The notes under the pieces are model-generated. The model was not told the origin of the DNA. It ran no database searches and saw only the letters and a program-made list of their open reading frames with translations. A stretch of DNA of 11,516 bases from ZC4RG17 sp035304485 (GTDB taxonomy: Bacteria; Actinomycetota; Acidimicrobiia; Spongiisociales; ZC4RG35). This document shows, piece after piece, positions 1-6,500 of the stretch (its first letter is position 1; every line of letters starts with the position of its first letter). The translations under genes were made by a program, and so were the position numbers. The stretch lies in the NCBI GenBank assembly GCA_035304485.1, contig DATGPZ010000173.1, positions 1 through 11,516 on the forward strand. Direction: 5' to 3'.

Positions 1-1
1 C

Positions 2-1066
2 ATGCCGGAGGGTCGCCAACGCTGGATTCTGGCGATCGTCGCCGTACTGCTCCTCGGCGTAGGAGTGGCGGCCGCGCTCGTCTACAACACCTGGCGTGAC
101 GTGGGACGGGTGGACATCGAGCGCCTCGACTCCGCCGCACCCCCCGAGCAGGAAGACCAGGAAGGACCCGACGCCACCGCCGTCCCCGAGTTTCGGCTTC
201 CTCCGGTTCCCTCCGCCCACGACGGCATCGACACCATCCTCCTGGTGGGCTCCGACGAGCGGGGTTCCTCCGACGATCTGACCCAGTTCGGCAAGTTCGA
301 AGGCGTCCGGGCGGACGTCTTGATGCTCCTCATCCGACCCCGCAACAACGAGGAGAACTCGGCCCTCGTCTCCCTACCGCGGGACCTCTGGGTCTCCACC
401 CCCTGCGGACAGACCCGTATCAACGAGACGCTGGAGGGCTGTGACGACATGAACGGGGAGTCCACCCTCCTCGCCACCGTCGAGTCTCTCACCGGCCTCG
501 GCGTCGACCATTTCGCCATGGTCGACATGAGCGGCTTCCAGCATGTCGTGGACGAGATCGGAGGCTACGACATCTGCCTCGAGCGTCCGGTTCGAGACGA
601 ACGAGCCAAGCTCGACCTCCCCGCCGGCTGCCAGACCCTCGACGGCAGCCAGACGCTCGCCTGGCTCCGGAGCCGGTCGACCCTCGAACAGACCGAAGAC
701 GGACGTTGGGTCGTGATGTCGGGCGTCAGCGATCTCACCCGCAACGAGCGCCAGCGTGACTTCCTCATCGACATGCTCGGCCGCCTCAGCAACCTCTCCG
801 ATCCACAGGACGCCCTGAACGTCGCCCAGTCGGTGGCGCCGTACGTCACCGTCGACTCCGAACTGGGTCTCAGCCAGGCGGTATCTCTGGCCTGGACGAT
901 GCGAGGCCTGGATGACTCGGTCACGGAGATTCCGATCCCGGTCGAGGACTACACCACCCAGGGCGGTGCCCAGGTGCTGGTAGCGGCCGTGGACATCGAA
1001 TCGGTCATCGCCGATGCCGTTGCGGTGGAAACGGTCGGCGAGGCCTCCCGGCGCAACGCAGGCTGA
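2..1066 (+). CDS. LytR-CpsA-Psr (LCP) family cell-wall glycopolymer ligase
   Basis: LCP proteins transfer undecaprenyl-pyrophosphate-linked glycopolymers onto peptidoglycan on the outer face of the membrane. The 354-residue protein has a short basic N-terminus, one membrane anchor (about residues 9-30), an acidic Pro-rich linker (41-75) and then the LCP domain. Visible LCP landmarks are DTILLVGSD (77-85), RADVLML (103-109), SLPRD (124-128, with the conserved Arg-Asp), the RSR triplet at 223-225 and RNERQRDF (248-255). Extracytoplasmic cysteines at 135, 147, 192 and 210 could form disulfides. The ATG is the second base of the window, so its RBS is not visible and a start further upstream cannot be excluded. 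Family assignment is firm; the polymer transferred cannot be told from sequence. It ends 52 bases before the stress-protein gene on the same strand. Confidence 0.93.
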   Translation: MPEGRQRWILAIVAVLLLGVGVAAALVYNTWRDVGRVDIERLDSAAPPEQEDQEGPDATAVPEFRLPPVPSAHDGIDTILLVGSDERGSSDDLTQFGKFEGVRADVLMLLIRPRNNEENSALVSLPRDLWVSTPCGQTRINETLEGCDDMNGESTLLATVESLTGLGVDHFAMVDMSGFQHVVDEIGGYDICLERPVRDERAKLDLPAGCQTLDGSQTLAWLRSRSTLEQTEDGRWVVMSGVSDLTRNERQRDFLIDMLGRLSNLSDPQDALNVAQSVAPYVTVDSELGLSQAVSLAWTMRGLDDSVTEIPIPVEDYTTQGGAQVLVAAVDIESVIADAVAVETVGEASRRNAG

Positions 1067-1091
1067 AAGCCCCTTGCTGCGGGGTTAAGCT
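1063..1091 (+). promoter_or_regulatory. Possible promoter of the universal stress protein gene
   Basis: CTGAAA (1063-1068, overlapping the LCP stop codon) is followed after 17 bases by TAAGCT (1086-1091), which fits the actinobacterial TAnnnT -10 pattern. It would give a 5' UTR of about 20 bases that includes the GAGGAG ribosome binding site at 1109-1114. The -35 match is only four of six, and read-through from the LCP gene is equally possible. Confidence 0.3.
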
Positions 1092-1118
1092 CCGGATGGA
1101 AGGCCAACGAGGAGTGAC

Positions 1119-1556
1119 ATGAACATCGTCGTGGGGTACGTGAACACCCCGGAAGGCGAGGCAGCCGTCGAGTATGGGATCGCCGAGGCCAAGCTCCGCG
1201 GCGCCAAACTGGTGGTGGTCCATTCCATGGTCGGCGGTGACCGAGACGACCCCGAGGACTATCGCCGCAGCGCCGAGGCGATGGAAGCCGTCCACGAGCG
1301 ACTCCATTCCGAGGGAATCGAGCACTGCACTCACGAATTCGTCCGCGGCCAGCAACCCGTTCAGGACCTGATGGCGGCAGTGGACGACCACGACGCCCGG
1401 ATGATCATCATCGGCATCCGCACCCGGTCCGCCACCGGCAAGTTCCTCCTCGGTTCCAACGCCCTCGAGATCCTGCACGACGCCAAGGTTCCGGTCGTGT
1501 GCGTGAAGAGGGACGCCGCAGCAGTCATCGCCGACGACTCTGCAGCAGCCCAGTGA
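1119..1556 (+). CDS. Universal stress protein (UspA family), single domain
   Basis: This is a 145-residue single-domain Usp, the usual length for the family. The first strand MNIVVGYVNTPEGEAAVEYG and the C-terminal block GIRTRSATGKFLLGSNALEIL (99-119) followed by the VPVVCVK strand (124-130) are characteristic. The nucleotide-binding motif G-x2-G-x9-G-S/T is present as G99-x2-T102-x9-G112-S113, so the second glycine is replaced by threonine and ATP binding is likely but not certain. The start is set by GAGGAG at 1109-1114, four bases before ATG. A soluble cytoplasmic stress or energy-sensing role is expected from the family; the partner is unknown. Its last 32 bases overlap the 3' end of the convergent membrane-protein gene. 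Confidence 0.92.
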   Translation: MNIVVGYVNTPEGEAAVEYGIAEAKLRGAKLVVVHSMVGGDRDDPEDYRRSAEAMEAVHERLHSEGIEHCTHEFVRGQQPVQDLMAAVDDHDARMIIIGIRTRSATGKFLLGSNALEILHDAKVPVVCVKRDAAAVIADDSAAAQ

Positions 1557-2361
1557 CCCCTACCACCAGGACGGTGGCGAGGAACAACAGGTAGATCACC
1601 CCCGACGGACTCGACCAGTCGAAGTCGGCCGGAAAACGAATCAGCGCCCAGATCTGCAGCACCCCCAGTCCCGTGTAGGCGAGGGCGGCGGGCCGTAGGC
1701 GGCGGAAGCAGTTCTCCAGCACGGCGTGACCCGCCGCCACGCCGAGGCTCAGCACCCACGCTCCGACGGCCCTCCCGGTGAGTGGTGTGAGCTCCCACGG
1801 CCAAGCCACCGAAACGGGCGCGGCGAGCAGCGCGATCCCCATCCCGGTGAAGCTCACCGCCTGGATCGCGGTCAGCGTCCTCACCCAGCCCGCCAGAGGA
1901 ACGGCCCGAGGCGGGTCGCCTCCCGGTTGGCGTGTTTGCACGAGCCAGAGGACCGCCATGATCACCGGGACCAGGGCGTAGATGCCGATCCAGACCCAGG
2001 TGACGAATCGGGTTCCGAGCTCGAACTCGGAACCCAGGTGGAACCGGTCCAAGTGGACGAGCGTGACGATCAGGGTGACCGTGGTGAACACGAACACCGT
2101 GGGCACCGCGATCCTGGCGTTCGCCCACAGCCGTTCCCGGGCAGCGCCGAACTGGAACAACACACTCGCCCAGTAGGACGCACCGAGGAAGGAGGCGGTC
2201 AGCGGTGGTTCGATCGTCCAGGCGAAGAAGCGGTCGGTGCGCTCGGAGAAGACGAAGAGCTGGATGCCGGCCAGCGCGACGAGGACACCGGCCGCCATCA
2301 GCATCCGGCGCATTCCAGGAGTGAGACGGCGCTCCACGCCGGCGACGTTCGACTCGACCAT
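1525..2361 (-). CDS. Multi-pass membrane protein of unknown function (about 8 TM helices)
   Basis: I do not recognise the family. The 278-residue protein is strongly hydrophobic, with about eight predicted helices near residues 20-38, 50-70, 83-103, 118-140, 162-184, 195-215, 222-240 and 250-272, and a basic tail (QSRRR). The open frame extends far upstream on this strand, but that part is antisense-type composition inside the oxidoreductase gene. I chose ATG at 2361 because GGAAGG lies nine bases before it and the protein starts there with a short soluble head before helix 1. It begins 35 bases after the oxidoreductase stop, so it is probably the last gene of the cimA operon. An integral-membrane partner for the oxidoreductase is possible, but no heme or quinone motif is evident. 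The gene terminates inside the convergent stress-protein gene. Confidence 0.82.
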   Translation of the reverse strand: MVESNVAGVERRLTPGMRRMLMAAGVLVALAGIQLFVFSERTDRFFAWTIEPPLTASFLGASYWASVLFQFGAARERLWANARIAVPTVFVFTTVTLIVTLVHLDRFHLGSEFELGTRFVTWVWIGIYALVPVIMAVLWLVQTRQPGGDPPRAVPLAGWVRTLTAIQAVSFTGMGIALLAAPVSVAWPWELTPLTGRAVGAWVLSLGVAAGHAVLENCFRRLRPAALAYTGLGVLQIWALIRFPADFDWSSPSGVIYLLFLATVLVVGVTGLLQSRRR

Positions 2362-2396
2362 TCGGCTCGCCCTTCCAGCTCGTGCCCGGGACGATG

Positions 2397-4682
2397 CTAC
2401 GCGCCGGGGAGGAGCGGCGGAGGGGAATTGCGGGTGCCGGTCGGGAGCGGCCCATCCCATTTCTCGACCCGCACCAGGCAGGTGTGGGCGGACGGTCCTT
2501 GAGCGAGCCCGGACGTGCCGACGTCTCTCGTCAGCACATTCGGATTGCCCGCCACATCGAGCGATGCCGGGTCGGAGGGATCGAGGGGGTCGAACCAGGC
2601 ACCGGTCGCCAGCTCCACGACCCCCCGCATCACGCCGTCGTCGATGGTGACCCCGGCCAGGGTGGAGCCTCTGTCGTTGTGCACCCGGGCGATGTCCCCG
2701 TTGTGGAGCCCTCGGTCTCGGGCGTCGTCGGGATGGAGGCGAAGCGGCTCCAGGCCGGCCACCTTCTGTTGCCGGCTGGTGCGGCCGTGGTCGAGTTGGG
2801 AGTGGAGGCGGGAACGCGGCTGGTTGGAGATCAGATGGAGCTGGTCGGGCTCGGCTCTGCCCAACCACTCCTCCGGCTCGAGCCAGGCCGGATGGGGCGG
2901 GCACCCCTCCGGCTCGACGGCCTCGATTCGCTCGGACCACAGCTCGATCCGCCCGGAGGGTGTGGGGAGCCGGTTGAGATCGGGATCCGCCCGGAAGCGT
3001 TCCAAGAGGATCAGTTCGCTCTCGGGACGAGGCGGCTGGCGGTGATATCCCTTCTCCCAGAACTCCTCGAACGAGGGTGCCTCCGGATCGCGCTTCTCGA
3101 CTCGTTGCCACAGCCAGCGCAGCCACTCCCGCTCCGAGCGCCCTTCGGTGAAGGCTTCCGCGACTCCCAGCCGGGCAGCGAGCGCGGCGAATATCTCGTG
3201 GTCCGAGCGCGCCTCGCCCACCGGCGGGACCACTCGGTGCATGGCGACGAGATGATCGTCGGCGGGTGAGCCCCCGATGTCCTCGCGTTCGATCGCCAGG
3301 CTCGCCGGGAACACGATGTCGGCGCGCCGCGCGGTGGCGGTCCACCACGGTTCGTTGACGATCACAGTGTCCGGTCGTCGCCACGCCTGGACCAGGCGTC
3401 CCAGGTCCTGGTGGTGGTGGAAAGGGTTGCCGCCGGCCCAATAGACGAGGTGGATCTCCGGATAGACCCGCTCCTGGGTGTCGTAGGTGTACTTGCCGCC
3501 CGGGTCGAGCAGCATGTCGGCCACCCGGGCCACAGGGATGTATTCGTCAGCCGGGTTGGGTCGACGAGGAACCGACGGGAGGGGGATCCGGGTCACGCCG
3601 TTGCCGACCGAGCCCACGGATCCGTATCCGAGCCCGAAACCTCCTCCGGGCAGCCCCACCTGTCCGAGAGCGCAGCCGAGGGCGATCGTGGCCCAGAAGG
3701 CCTGCTCTCCATGATCGGAGCGTTGCAGCGCCCAGGCGGCGTTGACCATCGTGCGGTGGAACGCCATCTCGCCGGCGAGATCGGCGATCGTTTTCGCCGG
3801 CACGTCACATATCCGCCCCGCCCAGGTGGGATCCTTGGCGACGCCGTCCGAGCGGCCGAGCACGTACTCGGCGAAGCGGTCCCAGCCCACGGTGTAGCGG
3901 GAGACGAAGTCCTCGTCGACGAGATCCTCCCGGATCAGCTGGTGGATGAGCGCCAGCATCAGGGCCGTGTCGGTGTTGGGCCGGATCGGTATCCACTCCG
4001 CCTCCGGCAGATCGGCGCGCAAGGGCCCGATGTTGATGAACCGGACGCCTGCGTCGAGGCACGCCTGGATGTGACTCTGCAGCAGGTGGCGCCCCTGACC
4101 TCCGGCTTGCACCTGACTGTTCTTTTTCGGCACACCACCGAACCCGACGAACAGCTCGGTGTGGCGGGCGATCACCGGCCACGAGGTGTGGTCGTCCTGG
4201 ATGCGGTCGTAGGAGTAGCCCAGCACGTGGGGCACGATCACCTCGGCGGCCGCCAGGCTGTAGGTGTTCACCTTCATCGTGGCGCCGCCGATCAGCGAGA
4301 AGAACCGGCGCAGCTGGCTCTGAGCGTGGTGGAAGCGCCCAGCCGAGGCCCATCCGTAGGAGCCGGCGTAGATCGCCTGATTGCCATACCGGGTGCGGAC
4401 CCGATCCAGCTCTGCCGCGGCGAGGTCGAGGGCGGTGTCCCAGTCGACCTCGACGAAGGGCTCCACGCCTCGAAGGTCTGTCGCGGACCCTGGACCATTC
4501 TCCAACCAGCTCCGCCTTATCGCCGGTCTCCGTACGCGGAGCGGATGATCGTGGTCGAGCAGCGACTGCCCGATAGGAGACGGGTCGGGATCACCTGGAA
4601 AGGGGTGGACGGCCGTGATCCGGTCGCCCTCCGTCTCCAGTTCGTAGGCACCCCAATGGGTCAGTGTCGGATGCCTGGTCAT
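2397..4682 (-). CDS. Cytosolic molybdopterin oxidoreductase, DMSO/biotin-sulfoxide reductase (BisC/TorA) type
   Basis: The 761-residue protein is of the size of BisC/TorA/DorA enzymes, which reduce S- or N-oxides at a bis-MGD molybdenum centre. There is no CxxC iron-sulfur motif and no twin-arginine signal peptide, so it is probably cytosolic like E. coli BisC. THWG lies near the N-terminus (8-11). YGW at 109-111 corresponds to the active-site Tyr114/Trp116 of Rhodobacter DMSO reductase, and Ser142 in NTYS falls at exactly the spacing of the Mo ligand Ser147. The cofactor-binding regions include YWAGGNPFHHHQDL, VIVNEPWWTATARRADIVFPAS, NQPRSRLHSQLDHG and a C-terminal MGD-binding domain. The substrate (biotin or methionine sulfoxide, TMAO, other) cannot be read from sequence. 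It follows cimA by 59 bases. ATG 4682 has no SD, but TACCCT (4694-4689) sits six bases before it, so a leaderless transcript is possible besides operon read-through. Confidence 0.9.
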   Translation of the reverse strand: MTRHPTLTHWGAYELETEGDRITAVHPFPGDPDPSPIGQSLLDHDHPLRVRRPAIRRSWLENGPGSATDLRGVEPFVEVDWDTALDLAAAELDRVRTRYGNQAIYAGSYGWASAGRFHHAQSQLRRFFSLIGGATMKVNTYSLAAAEVIVPHVLGYSYDRIQDDHTSWPVIARHTELFVGFGGVPKKNSQVQAGGQGRHLLQSHIQACLDAGVRFINIGPLRADLPEAEWIPIRPNTDTALMLALIHQLIREDLVDEDFVSRYTVGWDRFAEYVLGRSDGVAKDPTWAGRICDVPAKTIADLAGEMAFHRTMVNAAWALQRSDHGEQAFWATIALGCALGQVGLPGGGFGLGYGSVGSVGNGVTRIPLPSVPRRPNPADEYIPVARVADMLLDPGGKYTYDTQERVYPEIHLVYWAGGNPFHHHQDLGRLVQAWRRPDTVIVNEPWWTATARRADIVFPASLAIEREDIGGSPADDHLVAMHRVVPPVGEARSDHEIFAALAARLGVAEAFTEGRSEREWLRWLWQRVEKRDPEAPSFEEFWEKGYHRQPPRPESELILLERFRADPDLNRLPTPSGRIELWSERIEAVEPEGCPPHPAWLEPEEWLGRAEPDQLHLISNQPRSRLHSQLDHGRTSRQQKVAGLEPLRLHPDDARDRGLHNGDIARVHNDRGSTLAGVTIDDGVMRGVVELATGAWFDPLDPSDPASLDVAGNPNVLTRDVGTSGLAQGPSAHTCLVRVEKWDGPLPTGTRNSPPPLLPGA

Positions 4683-4688
4683 GGACGG

Positions 4689-4694
4689 AGGGTA
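4689..4694 (-). promoter_or_regulatory. Possible -10 element for leaderless transcription of the oxidoreductase gene
   Basis: TACCCT on the minus strand fits TAnnnT and ends six bases before the ATG at 4682, which would place the transcript start on the A of ATG. No -35 is recognisable at the right distance. The lack of an SD for this gene makes it worth noting, but a chance match is possible. Confidence 0.25.
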
Positions 4695-4741
4695 CCGCGG
4701 ATGCTCCGACACCTCGTCGGGCGCATCGACCGGACCCGCGA

Positions 4742-6331
4742 TCAACCGAGCGGCGCCAGCCCCTGGGCATGCGAGCTGCGGAGCAGCCCAACCACGATCC
4801 CGTCCGAGAGGGCCTGCCAGGAGGCGTCGATGATGTTCTGGTGGACGCCGACGGTTCCCCACGACTCGGTGTGGTTGGAGGTCTCCAGCAACACTCGCAC
4901 CGTGGCGCCCGACCCGTCGGCGGCGTCCAGCACCCGCACTCGGTAGTCGGACAGCCGCAGATCGGCCACCTGGGGGAACACCGGGCGCAGGGCCTGCCGC
5001 AATGCCGCGTCGAGGGCGTTGACGGGACCGTCGCCTTCTCCGGTGGTGATCACCCGCTCGCCTCCCACGACAGCTTTGACGGTGGCTTCGGCGCTGGCAT
5101 CTTCGTCGCCCCGGCGTTCCACGTTCACCCGGTACGACTCGACTTCGAAGAAGTTCTGCTCCCAGCCCATCTCGCGCCGGATCAGGAGCTCGAACGAGCC
5201 GTCGGCCGCTTCGAAGTGGTAGCCCGAATGTTCCAGCTCCTTGACTCTCTCGAGCACGGCCCGGGCGGTGTCGTCGTCGATATCGAGGCCGAGCTCTTCG
5301 GCCTTGTGGTGGACCGAGGCGCGGCCCGCCTGCTCGGAGACCACCATCCGGGTGCGGTTGCCGACTCCGGCCGGATTGGTGTGCTCGTAGGCGTCGGGGC
5401 GCCGGGCCAGCGCCGACGTGTGCAGCCCGGCTTTGTGGGTGAAAGCCGAAGTGCCGACGTACGGCCGGTGGGGGTCGAGGGTGATGTTGACCAGCTCGGC
5501 GATGTGGTGGCTGATCGGGGCCAACTGGCTCAGCTGGTCGGGGGAGACGACCGGCTGGTCCATCTTCAGGACCAGGTCGGGGATGATCGTGCACAGGTCG
5601 GCGTTGCCCGTCCGCTCGCCGTAGCCATTGACACAGCCCTGGATTTGGAGCGCCCCCGCCTCCACCGCCGCCAGGGAGGAAGCCACCGCACAGCCCGCAT
5701 CGTTGTGGAAATGGACCCCGAGGGGCACGTCGATCTCGGCTCGCACCTTCTCGAGCACTTCCACGATCTGGCCGGGCAGGGTCCCACCGTTGGTGTCGCA
5801 CAGGACAACCCGCTCGGCACCCGCCTCGGCCGCGGTGCGGGCGGCAGCCAGGGCGAAGTCGGGGGCGGTGCGGAAGCCATCGAAGAAGTGCTCGGCGTCG
5901 AAGAAGACGCGGCGTCCATGCGAGCGGAGGAACTCGATCGACTCGCCGATCATCCGCAGCCCTTCGTCCAGGTCGGTGCGCAGCGCCTCCCGCACGTGGT
6001 AGTCCCATGACTTGCCCACGATGCAGATGGTCTCGGTCTCGGCATCCAAAAGAGCCCGAAGCTGGGAGTCGTTCTGCACCGTGTTGCTGGGTCGGCGGGT
6101 CGAGCCGAACGCCACCAGTTCGGCGTTCTTGAGGTCCAGGCGACTCTGGGCGAGGGCGAAGAACTCGTCGTCCTTGGGCAGGGCCCCCGGCCAGCCCCCC
6201 TCGATGTAGGAAACGCCCAGGTCGTCGAGCAGTTGGGCGATGCGCAGCTTGTCGCTCACCGACAGCGAAATGCCCTCCTGCTGACTCCCGTCCCGCAGGG
6301 TGGTGTCGTATATCTCTAGCTGGGTCTCCAT
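4742..6331 (-). CDS. cimA: (R)-citramalate synthase
   Basis: It condenses pyruvate and acetyl-CoA to (R)-citramalate, the first step of the threonine-independent pathway to 2-oxobutyrate and isoleucine. The 529-residue length is typical of the long CimA subfamily (TIGR00977). A TIM-barrel HMGL-type catalytic domain spans about 1-270: EIYDTTLRDG (6-15, catalytic Arg13 and metal ligand Asp14), YIEGGWPG (42-49), FDAEHFFDG (144-152), CDTNGG (178-183), the metal-binding HFHND (207-211) and GCVNGYGERTGNADL (232-246). The subdomain linker carries THKAGLH (298-304), and a LeuA-type allosteric dimer domain occupies about 395-525. GWPG and FDAEHFFDG separate it from 2-isopropylmalate synthase. ATG 6331 is chosen because GGAG lies six bases upstream and the family N-terminus starts there. 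An attenuator with an isoleucine leader peptide precedes it and agrees with the assignment. Confidence 0.95.
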   Translation of the reverse strand: METQLEIYDTTLRDGSQQEGISLSVSDKLRIAQLLDDLGVSYIEGGWPGALPKDDEFFALAQSRLDLKNAELVAFGSTRRPSNTVQNDSQLRALLDAETETICIVGKSWDYHVREALRTDLDEGLRMIGESIEFLRSHGRRVFFDAEHFFDGFRTAPDFALAAARTAAEAGAERVVLCDTNGGTLPGQIVEVLEKVRAEIDVPLGVHFHNDAGCAVASSLAAVEAGALQIQGCVNGYGERTGNADLCTIIPDLVLKMDQPVVSPDQLSQLAPISHHIAELVNITLDPHRPYVGTSAFTHKAGLHTSALARRPDAYEHTNPAGVGNRTRMVVSEQAGRASVHHKAEELGLDIDDDTARAVLERVKELEHSGYHFEAADGSFELLIRREMGWEQNFFEVESYRVNVERRGDEDASAEATVKAVVGGERVITTGEGDGPVNALDAALRQALRPVFPQVADLRLSDYRVRVLDAADGSGATVRVLLETSNHTESWGTVGVHQNIIDASWQALSDGIVVGLLRSSHAQGLAPLG

Positions 6332-6357
6332 CGGGGTCTCCGTGCCGTTCGGGAATG

Positions 6358-6383
6358 AAAAAACCCCCTGCGATTGCAGAGGG
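6358..6383 (-). terminator. Intrinsic terminator of the cimA attenuator
   Basis: On the minus strand CCCTCTGC-AATC-GCAGGGGG forms an 8-bp stem (one U-G pair) with a four-base loop (6383-6364), followed at once by six T (6363-6358). It is a textbook intrinsic terminator placed 26 bases before the cimA start, upstream of rather than downstream of the gene. That position implies conditional read-through. It could also stop transcripts from the cyclase gene. Confidence 0.85.
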
Positions 6384-6414
6384 CTAAGGCGCAGGCCGGG
6401 CTGTGGACTGCGCC
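6367..6414 (-). promoter_or_regulatory. Attenuator region with mutually exclusive RNA stems upstream of cimA
   Basis: Directly after the leader-peptide stop, GGCGCAG (6414-6408) pairs perfectly with CTGCGCC (6394-6388) around a 13-base loop. This leaves the terminator free to form. Alternatively, CCTGCG (6395-6390) from the second arm can pair with CGCAGG (6372-6367), which is the 3' arm of the terminator, giving a 6-bp antiterminator. The two folds cannot coexist. A ribosome stalled at the later Ile codons would cover the first arm and favour the antiterminator. Pairings were found by eye; no folding energies were computed. Confidence 0.72.
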
Positions 6415-6453
6415 TCAATCGATAATGATGATGCCGTTGACGAAGGTTTGCAT
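6415..6453 (-). CDS. cimA leader peptide with four consecutive Ile codons
   Basis: This 12-residue open frame reads MQTFVNGIIIID followed by TGA, with isoleucine codons ATC ATC ATT ATC at 6432-6421. It starts only nine bases after a good -10 hexamer and has at best a weak GGA upstream, so translation is probably leaderless or nearly so. Its stop codon abuts the attenuator hairpin. An amino-acid run matching the end product of the next gene's pathway is the defining mark of ribosome-mediated attenuation leaders: slow decoding when charged tRNA-Ile is scarce would allow cimA expression. The single Val codon and absence of Leu suggest isoleucine-specific sensing. The peptide itself needs no function. 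Confidence 0.8.
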   Translation of the reverse strand: MQTFVNGIIIID

Positions 6454-6462
6454 CGTCCGTTG

Positions 6463-6491
6463 AGTATGCCCCGGCCGGGCCAGCAGGTCAA
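6463..6491 (-). promoter_or_regulatory. Promoter of the cimA leader and operon
   Basis: On the minus strand TTGACC (6491-6486) and CATACT (6468-6463) are separated by exactly 17 bases, close to the sigma-70/SigA consensus. The expected transcript start (about 6457-6454) lies a few bases before the leader-peptide ATG at 6453. The promoter sits just past the cyclase stop codon at 6501, so the cimA operon has its own start. Confidence 0.75.
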
Positions 6492-6500
6492 GCCTGGGCT

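Noticed and set aside
1070..1084. Terminator hairpin after the LCP gene (CCCC...GGGG)
   Set aside because: The stem is only about four pairs and no U-run follows, so it is not supportable.
2362..3441. Upstream extension of the membrane-protein frame
   Set aside because: The added part is Arg/Pro/Ala-rich low-complexity sequence inside the oxidoreductase gene, and ATG 2361 has a proper ribosome binding site.
3411..6010. Long + strand open frames opposite the oxidoreductase and cimA genes
   Set aside because: Their translations are rich in Arg, Gly, Val and His with no recognisable domain, and they lie entirely antisense to two firmly identified enzymes. They are a side effect of high GC.
6332..6418. 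N-terminal extension of cimA through the attenuator
   Set aside because: It would translate the terminator and hairpin, and family homology starts at METQLEIYDTT at 6331 with an SD upstream.
6354..6480. T-box or other riboswitch before cimA
   Set aside because: The leader is only about 120 bases with no stem I or T-box sequence; the Ile-rich frame and simple hairpins explain it better.
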